From the NCBI GenBank assembly GCA_963713355.1, contig CAVQLK010000010.1, forward strand, positions 308,727 through 372,726: a stretch of DNA of 64,000 bases. Reading direction: 5' to 3'. Below the pieces are notes generated by a model, which saw only the letters and a list, made by a program, of their open reading frames with translations, searched no databases and was not told the origin of the DNA. Each line of letters starts with the position of its first letter. The stretch's first letter is position 1. The DNA comes from FEN-1219 sp963713355 (GTDB lineage Bacteria > Pseudomonadota > Gammaproteobacteria > Steroidobacterales > Rariloculaceae). The translations under genes were made by a program, and so were the position numbers. This document shows, one piece after another, positions 20,578-27,537 of the stretch.

Positions 20578-20617
20578 GTTTAAGGAAAATGAATTTCGCG
20601 TTGCGGATTTGTTACAG
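20578..20617 (-). promoter_or_regulatory. Pho-box-like repeat array upstream of the lipoprotein gene
   Basis: Read on the minus strand toward the lipoprotein gene (start 20482), the sequence is CTGTAAC, AAAT, CCGCAAC, GCGA, AATTCAT, TTTC, CTTAAAC. These are 7-bp units with 4-bp spacers and an 11-bp period. The first two units (20600-20617) match the array in front of the regulator gene at 14 of 18 positions; the third is weak. CTGTAAC is close to the known PhoB half-site CTGTMAY. The array is about 100-135 bases upstream of the start codon, suitable for an activator site. Confidence 0.5.
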
Positions 20618-21347
20618 CCGCGTCGAGGTCGGCTGTTCGCGGGCGCCACGAGCTGCCCATCGCGACTCGGCGGCACGAGCCGATAACCGAAGCTCCGGAC
20701 GGTCTGGATTATGTCGTCGCAGGCGAATGGCTCGAGCAGCTGGCGTAGCCGGCGCACGTGCACGTCGACGGTGCGGCCGCCGGCCGTGATGTTTTTCGGC
20801 CACGCGCCGCGCAGCAGCTCGTCGCGGCTGAATACTCGGCCTTGGTTCTCGAGCAGGAACGCGAGCAGGCGAAATTCGGCCGGCGAGAGCGCTACTTCTT
20901 GGCCGCGCACGAGCAAACGGTGCACTGCCTTGTCGAGCACGAGCGGACCCGCCGTGAGCTGGTCGGGGCGGATCATGGCGAGCGGCCGGCGCAGGCACGC
21001 GTTGACGCGCGCGACGAGCTCGGACGGCTCGAACGGCAGCGCGAGACAATCGTCGGCGCCGAACTCGAGCGCCGCGACGGCGCTCGGCATGTCGCGTGCT
21101 CGGCCCACACGATGAGCCGGCTGCGGCGCGTCGCATCGGCGTCGCGCAACTGCGCCAGCGCTTCGCGGACGGGGCGACGGCCGAGCCACGGCAGCACGAT
21201 CACGGCGGGCCGCAGCGGCTCGGCGAGTTTGAGCGCGGCCGCGATTTCGGCCGGCTTCGGCGACTTGGCGCCCGCTTGCGTCAGCGCCTGGCGGGCGGCT
21301 GCGCGCAGCGCCTGCTCGTCGTGAATCACCAGTACTGCGCCGTCCAT
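20612..21347 (-). pseudogene. PhoB/OmpR-family response regulator with degenerate receiver (one or two frameshifts)
   Basis: The ATG at 21347 follows a GGGAG site. The receiver starts 'VLVIHDEQALRAAARQALTQ', but the phospho-acceptor Asp is Pro53 ('AVIVLPWLGRR'), the conserved Thr is Ala ('IVWAEHA') and the conserved Lys before Pro-Phe is Leu ('CLALPFEPSELVARV'). Coding shifts frame near 21090 and continues into a complete winged-helix effector domain ('LSPAEFRLLAFLLENQGRVF', 'GGRTVDVHVRRLRQLLEP', 'IIQTVRSFGYRLVPP') that most resembles PhoB. The end is uncertain: the same frame runs on to 20479, but a second shift would end it at 20612 just before the operator array. The degenerate receiver implies activity without phosphorylation. 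No partner kinase is adjacent. Confidence 0.75.
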
Positions 21348-21396
21348 GCGTAGCTCCCGAAGCCGCTAGTGCACGGATGGACTGCAGCACGCGCTG

Positions 21397-21436
21397 TTTG
21401 CAGTAGTTTTACGTCAGCGTTACGGTTTTTTTACAA
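21397..21436 (-). promoter_or_regulatory. Four-repeat Pho-box-like operator array between the PhoB-like gene and the DUF4139 pair
   Basis: On the minus strand this reads TTGTAAA, AAAA, CCGTAAC, GCTG, ACGTAAA, ACTA, CTGCAAA. That is four 7-bp direct repeats at an exact 11-bp period, the spacing used by PhoB. It is 50-89 bases upstream of the regulator start (21347) and about 60 bases upstream of the divergent DUF4139 gene (21495), so it could serve both, including autoregulation. Confidence 0.6.
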
Positions 21437-21494
21437 CCGAGCCGCGCGGGAGCGGCCGCATAATCGGTGCCACGCAAGAAAGAAGGAGAGCCGC

Positions 21495-22892
21495 ATGCGG
21501 CGCTACGTTTGGGTCCTCGTGGGCGCCGTGGCGACCGGCGCGCAGGCGCAAGAGCCCACCGACAAGAGCTTGGAGCTCACGATCTACAACTCCAACCTCG
21601 CCCTCGTCGAGCACGTCCGGCCCTTGAGCTTAGGCGCAGGCAGGCACCGGATCGAGTTCAAAGGGGTGTCGGCCGAGATCATGTCGCAGACGGTCAGCTT
21701 TCGCCGGATCCGGGCCTCACGGTCATCGAGCAGAACTTCGACTACGACTTGCTGACGCCCGAAAAGCTCATGGAGAAGGCCGTCGGTCAGCGCGTTCGCA
21801 TCGTGCGCACCAATCCAGGCACGGGCGAAGAGACCGAAGAGACGGCCGAGGTGCTGTCGACGGTCGGCGGCGTCGTGCTGCAAGATCGGAGAGCGAATCG
21901 AGGTGCTGCGCGAGGACGGCATTCCGGCGCGCGTCATTTTCGACGAGGTCCCGCTCGAACTTGCGCGCGAATCCGACCTTGTCGGTGCTCGCGAACGCCG
22001 CGCAGGCGGTGAACGGCGACGTCACGCTGGCCTATCTCACGCGCGGCCTCTCGTGGAACGCCGACTACGTCGCCGTGTTCGAGGAAGCGGCAGGGCAACG
22101 TGTCGCTGCAGGGCTGGATCACGCTGACGAACAACTCGGGCACGACGTTCACGAACGCCAACGCTCAACTCGTCGCGGGCGACATCAATGTCGTCGGCAG
22201 CGAAGCCGAGTGGTGGCAGATCTACAACGTCCGCCGCAACAACGCGAACGTGCTGCGCGCCGGCGTCGAAGCGTCGGACCGCGAGCAGCTCGCCGATTAC
22301 TACGTCTATCCGCTGGCTCGAGAGCGACGACGATCGCGAACAATCAGACGAAGCAAGTCAGCTTCCTCTCCGCCGAGCGCGTGCGCGCCAACCGCGGCTA
22401 CGAGCAAACGTTCTACAACGTTCTTCTCGCAGGAAGAGCCTGTCTCGGCCGAGGTGCGCGTCCGATTCTCGAACTCGCAGGCGAGTGGTCTCGGCGATCA
22501 GCTGCCGAGCGGCGTCGTGCGCGTCTACGCGCGCGATGCGCGCGGCCAGCCGCAATTCGTCGGCGAGGACCGAATCGGCCACACGAGCGCCGGCTCCGAG
22601 CTCGCGATCAAGATCGGCGACGCGTTCGACGTCACGATCCAACCGACGCTGCGGCAGACGACGCGCGCGTCGCGGCGCGCGACGGATTACGACATGGCGT
22701 ATCTCGTGCGCAACGCCCGCTCCGAGGGCGATCACTGTCACGATTCGTCAGGACAGCCTCTGGCGCTTCAACGAGATCGTCACGGAGTCGATCGCGGGCC
22801 GGCGGACGGATGCCGACAGCTTCGCGTGGGACGTGTCCGTGCCCGCGAACGGCGAGACCGAGCTCACCTTCACGGTCCGCCAGAGCTGGTGA
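21495..22892 (+). pseudogene. DUF4139 domain protein 1, multiply frameshifted
   Basis: The ATG at 21495 has an AAGGAG site. It opens a signal peptide ('VWVLVGAVATGAQAQ') and 'LTIYNSNLALVEHVRPLSLG', the standard start of the periplasmic DUF4139 (MuiA-like) family. Coding then hops through seven frame changes while family segments continue in order: 'LTVIEQNFDYDLLTPEKLMEK', 'ANPTLSVLANAAQAVNGDVT', 'LQGWITLTNNSGTTFTNANA', 'TTIANNQTKQVSFLSAERV', 'DQLPSGVVRVYARDARGQPQF' and 'VSVPANGETELTFTVRQSW'. Five of the seven changes are extra single bases, mostly lone G. Repaired length is about 465 residues. Its function is not established in the family; an envelope role is likely. Confidence 0.75.
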
Positions 22893-24491
22893 GTCGCCTC
22901 GCGCGAACGTCTCGTGCTGGCGGCTGCGCTCGCGGCGGTGCCGGCGCGCGCGCAGGAGGAAATCACGGTCTCCTCGCCGCGCGCGGAATCCGTCGCCGTG
23001 ACGATCTATCGAGACGATCTCGCGCTCGTGACGGAGACGCGCACCGTCGACTTGCCCGCGGGCGCCGTCACGCTCGTCTTCGAGGACGTCGTCGAGACGC
23101 TGTTGCCGCAATCCGCGATCCTCATGGAAGCCGCACGGCCGCTCGCCGAAAGCAACTTCGACTTCGATCGGCTGACGCCGCGGTCCCTGCTCGAGCGCTC
23201 GATCGGCGAGACCGTGACGATCACGCGCACGAATCCTGCGACAGGTCGCGTCACGAGGACGGCCGCGACGATCGTCTCGGTCGGCGAAGGCGTCGTGCTG
23301 CAAACGGCGGACGGTCACGAGGCGCTCTATTGCTCGGGGCTCCCCGAGCGGCTCGAGCTCACGCGGCTGCCCGACGAGCTGCTCGCGAAGCCGCGCTTGT
23401 CCGTGAGGCTCGCGGCGGGCGCGCCGGGACCGCGCTCGGTCAAGGTCAGCTATCTCGCGCACGGCTTCGCCTGGAGCTCCGACTACGTCGCGCACTTGAA
23501 CGAGCGCAGCTCTGCGATGCGCCTCGCGGGCTGGGCCACGCTGACGAACTCGACGGGCACCATCTTCGAGCAGGCCGAGGTCCAGCTAGTCGCGGGCCGA
23601 CTCAACATCCTCGCGGCCGAGGACGGCGGCAGCGCCGCCGAGCCCGTCTACGCCGACGAAGGAGAGATCGGACGTCGATGCGCGCGCACGGCTCATCAAC
23701 GACGAAGCTCTGGTCGACGTCGAACTGCTGCGCGAGTGCTTCGCGAGCGACCTGCCTCTGCTGCCGCAAGCCTCGACGTTGCCGCAGCCGCTTTTTGCGC
23801 CGCATGCGCTTGGCGGTTGCCGAGGACGCGTTCGAAGAGATCACGGTGACTGCATCGCGCGTCGTGCGCGAGGAATTCGGCGACTACCAGCTCTATCGCC
23901 TGCCGTGGCGCACCGACTTGAACGCCCGTCAGACGAAGCAGGTGCTGTTCCTCGACGAGCCCGACATCCGCGTCGAGCGTTTCGTACGGCTTGCGGCTCG
24001 ACAGCTTGACGGCGACGCCCGCGGAGGATGTTGCGATTCCGAGTCTGGTGTTGCGTTTCGAAAACACAGAAGCCGACGGCCTCGGCGAGCCGTTACCGAG
24101 CGGTGTCGTGCGCGTGTTCGAAGCTTACGGGGGGCGCGACGTGCTGGCAGGCGAAGCCGAGCTCGCCGACCGGCCCGTCGGCTTGCCCGTCGAGCTCGTG
24201 ATCGCACGCGCGCTGAACGTTCTGCTCGAAACCACGACGGAGTGGGATCGTGGCGAGCCGCGCAACGACGATCGCGTCGTCGTCACGACAGAGCACCGCA
24301 TCGTGAACAACAAGAGCGTGCCGATCGAGCTCGAGATCCGGCACGGCGTCGAGTACTACTACACGGACGTAGAAGTCGAGCGCAGCTCGCGGCCGATGCG
24401 GCGCCGGTACGGCGATCTCGCGTGGCGCTTCGCGGTGGCGCCCGGCGAAGAGCTTCTGCGCTACGAGTTGTCAGCACTCGAGACCGAATGA
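22889..24491 (+). pseudogene. DUF4139 domain protein 2, frameshifted
   Basis: A GTG at 22889 overlaps the stop of the first DUF4139 gene (GTGA). With one extra T removed near 22910 it gives a signal peptide 'TLVLAAALAAVPARAQ', followed by a long clean DUF4139 region from 22914 ('ESVAVTIYRDDLALVTETRTV', 'LRLAGWATLTNSTGTIFEQAEVQLVAG'-like text). Later shifts near 23660 and 23990 lead to 'RQTKQVLFLDEPDIRVERF' and the C-terminal 166 codons ending 'YELSALETE'. It is clearly a paralogue of the gene before it: both carry NFDFDRLTP/NYDLLTP, 'TRTNPATG' and 'GEPLPSGVVRVF' motifs. The overlap points to coupled expression. Confidence 0.72.
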
Positions 24492-24724
24492 TGCTAACAA
24501 CGCGCGCACGAGCCCAATTTTTTCAAGTGCCTTTTTCAAATTTGTGATTGATCGACGCGGTGACCGCGCGAGCGCGCCACCGCGTTCGCGGGCACAGTGC
24601 TTGCAGCGCGGCGCGCTCGTTTCCGCGCAACCCGCGATCGCTGCAATTCTAGTGTCACGATCGCGTGTCACTGTTGGTGCCGGAAGCGACGACAACAGCA
24701 AAACGACCACCAGGAGGACAGAAG

Positions 24725-25159
24725 ATGATCGTAGAAGCTATGGAAAATTTCGCGCGCTTCAACGGCCCATGGCTGCAAGCCTGGAACGACGCGAACGCGG
24801 TGTCGATCACGAGCGCGCGCATCGCGTTCGGGCAGCTGGAGCTCGCGGCGCTCACGTCGCGGTTCATGACGCAGCGCGTCCGCGCGTACGCAGACTCCGA
24901 CGGGCGCATCGAGACGCTCGTGCGCCGGCTCGACCAGCTCACGGAGCAGTACGGCGAGGACTACGCGCGCCAGCTTGGCCAGATCTATTCGGCATGGTCC
25001 GATTTGCTGCGCGACGACCGCGCGGCATCGTCGCAAGCGATGCAGGTGCCGATAGGCATGGGCGCCGCAGAGCGGCGAGAGGAGGCTTGGGAAGGCAAAA
25101 CGGACGCGGAGCGCAGCGAAAAGCGCGCCAAGCGACGGGCCGAGAATGCAGCGCACTGA
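24725..25159 (+). CDS. Small helical protein, possibly phasin-like
   Basis: 144 residues, all predicted helical, starting after a strong AGGAGGAC site. The body ('NFARFNGPWLQAWNDANAVS', 'RLDQLTEQYGEDYARQLGQIY') is amphipathic, and the tail is highly charged (Glu/Lys/Arg-rich from about residue 112). The size, the aromatic residues near the N-terminus and the helical pattern resemble phasins that coat polyhydroxyalkanoate granules. No Pha synthesis gene is in the window, so this is only a suggestion. The next small gene follows after 12 bases and is probably co-transcribed. The 230 bases upstream contain GC-rich inverted repeats but no clear promoter. Confidence 0.6.
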   Translation: MIVEAMENFARFNGPWLQAWNDANAVSITSARIAFGQLELAALTSRFMTQRVRAYADSDGRIETLVRRLDQLTEQYGEDYARQLGQIYSAWSDLLRDDRAASSQAMQVPIGMGAAERREEAWEGKTDAERSEKRAKRRAENAAH

Positions 25160-25171
25160 GGGAGAAGCACA

Positions 25172-25570
25172 ATGAACATCGTCAACAACGGCGCCGGCGA
25201 GATCCGCGTGTGGCGCGTCGGCGAGGCGATCCATGCCAACATCCCGCGCTCAGTCGTCAAAGAGCCGCCCGTCATCGACCACCGGCCAGGAGCCCAAGCA
25301 CCGGTGCCGGACCGTGGTCAGCTCGAAGACCTGGCGCTAAACGTCCTAAACTTGTTCGTGCCGCCCGAGCTTGGCGCGGCCGGGGAGACCGAGCCCGTCA
25401 AATGTCATCGCGGCCACTGTTCGGCGTTCGCCGCGCGCTATCACGCAGCGTTCGCGCATGCGTTCATCGACCCGCTGCCGGTCACCGGCGGCGCAATCGA
25501 TCGCACCGTGATCGTCGCGTGGATCGAGCACTGCCGCACGCAGGTAGAGCGCATGAGCGCGGCGGCATGA
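25172..25570 (+). CDS. Hypothetical protein
   Basis: 132 residues, no signal peptide or membrane segment, preceded by a GAGGGAGAAGC site. An N-terminal 45 residues of low complexity (Pro-rich) are followed by a more ordered part with 'CHRGHCSAFAARYHAAFAHAF' and 'RTVIVAWIEHCRTQVERM'. The paired Cys/His residues could bind a metal, but no known motif is recognised. It lies directly behind the phasin-like gene, suggesting a shared operon. I do not recognise the family. Confidence 0.55.
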   Translation: MNIVNNGAGEIRVWRVGEAIHANIPRSVVKEPPVIDHRPGAQAPVPDRGQLEDLALNVLNLFVPPELGAAGETEPVKCHRGHCSAFAARYHAAFAHAFIDPLPVTGGAIDRTVIVAWIEHCRTQVERMSAAA

Positions 25571-25577
25571 AAGTTCG

Positions 25578-26045
25578 CTAGTCGGCGATGTCGGAGGAGC
25601 GGCGGCCGAAGCGCAGCCGAAACAGCTCGATGTAGCCGTGCCGCCGCTGCTCAGCGCTCGTGAAAAACTCGCTGTGCAGCGGCGGCTCTGCGGGATCGTA
25701 GAGCGGCAACACCGTCGCGCTGAAACGCCCGGTGCTAGCGGCTTCTTTCTGCCGCGCGCGCCACTCGCTGCCGAGGTCCGGCAAGCGCCAGCCTTGGCCG
25801 ATCACGATGATCTCCTCGGGCTCGTCGTTACGTTGCTCGGGGAGCGGTGCGAGCCGCGCCGCATTCGGCGGCCGCGGGATGCCGCCGGTCGACGGCAGCC
25901 TCACGCGCAGCTGATCGGGTTCCACGGTGGCCGTGGGCGCCGGCGCGCTCGGTGCCGGCGGATCGAGAATTCTCGGCGCGCGCGGCGGATCTGCGCTTTG
26001 CGCCGCGAGGCCGAAGGCGGCGCCCAGCGCCGCCGAGCCATACAC
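25578..26045 (-). CDS. Hypothetical exported Pro-rich protein
   Basis: About 155 residues reading leftward from a GTG at 26045. It begins with a short hydrophobic stretch ('GSAALGAAFGLAAQSA') that could be a signal peptide, then Pro-rich linkers, then 'PEEIIVIGQGWRLPDLGSEWRAR' and a charged C-terminus. It sits 11 bases after the stop of the binding-protein gene, so they may be co-transcribed. A longer open frame to 26384 exists but overlaps the conserved binding-protein gene and is rejected. The start is uncertain and no family is recognised. Confidence 0.5.
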   Translation of the reverse strand: MYGSAALGAAFGLAAQSADPPRAPRILDPPAPSAPAPTATVEPDQLRVRLPSTGGIPRPPNAARLAPLPEQRNDEPEEIIVIGQGWRLPDLGSEWRARQKEAASTGRFSATVLPLYDPAEPPLHSEFFTSAEQRRHGYIELFRLRFGRRSSDIAD

Positions 26046-26056
26046 CGAGTCGCCGC

Positions 26057-26854
26057 TCAGCGCCGTGCATTGCCGAGACGCTCTTGCCAGCGCAGCGACT
26101 CGAACCAGTAGCTCGCCGTCGTCGGCAGCCAGGTGTCGGCCTCGCGCGCCGTGATCCAGGCGTTCAAGAACGCGAGAAAGTCGGGATCTCCTTTGTTGAC
26201 TGCGAACCCCGCGGGGCTCGCAAGCAGCGGCCGTCCCGTCGGCACGTCGACGACGCCGGGGTTCTCGAGCGCCAAAAAGGTCGGCACGGGCTCGTCCTCG
26301 ACGAAGCCGTGCACCTCGCCGGCCAGCAGCGCTTCGCTCGCGACCTCGACCGACGCGAAGAGCCGGACGCGCGCTCGCGGCCACAAGCGCCGCGCGAGCT
26401 CGGCGCCGACCGAGTCTTCGACTGCCGCGATCGTGAACGCCTCGTTGTCGAGAGCCGTGGCGTCCGTGACGCTCGCCGTGCGCTCGACATGGGTCGCGAG
26501 GCCGACACCGCTCTGCGCATAGGGCTCGCTGAAGTTCACGTGCAGGGCGCGCTCGGGCGTGATCGTCAAACCCGCTGCGATGAGGTCGATGTCGCCGGCC
26601 TCGAGCGCAGGCACGAGCCGCTCGAGGTCATAAGGGAACAGCTGCGCCTCGACGCCCATGTCGGCTGCGAGCTGGCGCGCGACGTCGACCTCGAATCCGA
26701 CGAGCTCGCCGTCGGCGCCGCGTGCGGCCCATGGCGCGTACAGCGTCACACCGACGCGCAGCTTGCCCGTGTTCAGCACCTCTTGCAGATCGCGTGCCGC
26801 GGCCTGCCCGCCGAAAGCGAACACAGCCAATACGATCGTTGCGATACGCGCCAT
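26057..26854 (-). CDS. Extracellular solute-binding protein family 3 (amino-acid-type)
   Basis: 265 residues with a signal peptide ('ATIVLAVFAFGGQAAA'). It has the bacterial extracellular solute-binding family 3 pattern: 'GKLRVGVTLYAPWAARGADG', 'LVGFEVDVARQLAADMGVEAQ', 'LERLVPALEAGDIDLIAAGLTITPER' and a later 'FAVNKGDPDFLAFLNAWI'. Such proteins bind polar amino acids or serve as periplasmic sensor partners. No ABC permease or ATPase genes flank it, so it may act with a distant transporter or as a stand-alone periplasmic protein. The ATG at 26854 is preferred over longer in-frame starts because it opens the signal peptide. Confidence 0.82.
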   Translation of the reverse strand: MARIATIVLAVFAFGGQAAARDLQEVLNTGKLRVGVTLYAPWAARGADGELVGFEVDVARQLAADMGVEAQLFPYDLERLVPALEAGDIDLIAAGLTITPERALHVNFSEPYAQSGVGLATHVERTASVTDATALDNEAFTIAAVEDSVGAELARRLWPRARVRLFASVEVASEALLAGEVHGFVEDEPVPTFLALENPGVVDVPTGRPLLASPAGFAVNKGDPDFLAFLNAWITAREADTWLPTTASYWFESLRWQERLGNARR

Positions 26855-26918
26855 GCTCTTCGCTTCAGCCACCGCCACTTGAGACCTGCCCGCCCGGCGT
26901 TGGTTCGTCCCGGCTAGA

Positions 26919-27446
26919 ATGGTAGCCGAACGCCCCTCACGAAACCGACCGACCGTGACCATGCCGCCGATCGATCCAGCACCACCCGGAACGGCGGCTC
27001 CGCCGAAGCCGGCGTCCCCCGAGCGCCCGAAGCCCACACGCGCGCAACGTGTCGTCGCTTTCACGTTCCTCGGGGCGTTCGGCCTGACGATGCTGACGGT
27101 CGTCTTGACGGGGCTGTATGTGAGAAGCCCGAGCGCGCGGCGCGCGCCCGATACCCCCGCCGTCACGCTAACGGTCGGCGAGCCGCGCACGATCAATCTC
27201 GTGTTCGGCGCGCGCACGGCTATCGACGATGTCGAGCTCACGGTCGATTTGCCCCCCGGCATCGAGCTCGCGACCCATCCCGGCGAGCGCCGCGTCGTGT
27301 CGCGCGCGCGGCTCGCCGGCGGCGACAACGCGCTGCCCCTGACGCTTGTCGCACGCAGCGGCCGCGGCGGTCAGCTTGCGGCGCGTCTCAGGCAACGCGG
27401 CGATCAGAAGGTCTTCGTCGTCGACGTCTCGGTCGCCCCGCCGTAG
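26919..27446 (+). CDS. Hypothetical single-pass membrane protein
   Basis: 175 residues: a Pro-rich cytoplasmic N-terminus of about 45 residues, one transmembrane helix ('VVAFTFLGAFGLTMLTVVL') and a C-terminal domain of beta character ('INLVFGARTAIDDVELTVDLPPGIEL'). That domain has the look of a small beta-sandwich, as in proteins with a C-terminal adhesion or scaffold domain. An internal ATG at 26961 is an alternative start; neither has a strong ribosome-binding site. The next gene, a TPR/beta-barrel protein, follows in the same direction after about 90 bases, so the two may act together at the envelope. Confidence 0.6.
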   Translation: MVAERPSRNRPTVTMPPIDPAPPGTAAPPKPASPERPKPTRAQRVVAFTFLGAFGLTMLTVVLTGLYVRSPSARRAPDTPAVTLTVGEPRTINLVFGARTAIDDVELTVDLPPGIELATHPGERRVVSRARLAGGDNALPLTLVARSGRGGQLAARLRQRGDQKVFVVDVSVAPP

Positions 27447-27537
27447 CTTTTGCGCGGCTGGCGCCTGTGACGGGCGTCCTGTTCGGCCTCGCACGGCGCG
27501 CCTAGAGTGGCGCCAGACCCGCTCGAGGGAGCCGCGC

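Noticed and set aside
20479..20611. Extension of the PhoB-like regulator to 20479
   Set aside because: The extra residues have no counterpart in the family and cover the operator array and the ribosome-binding site of the next gene; a frameshift ending at 20612 is more likely, though not certain.
21397..21436. The repeats as a CRISPR array
   Set aside because: Repeats are 7 bp with 4-bp spacers, far too short; the geometry is that of an OmpR/PhoB-type operator.
9303..24491. Programmed frameshifting as an explanation for the broken genes
   Set aside because: Shifts occur at many unrelated sequences in both directions without slippery heptamers or downstream structures, so sequencing indels are more plausible.
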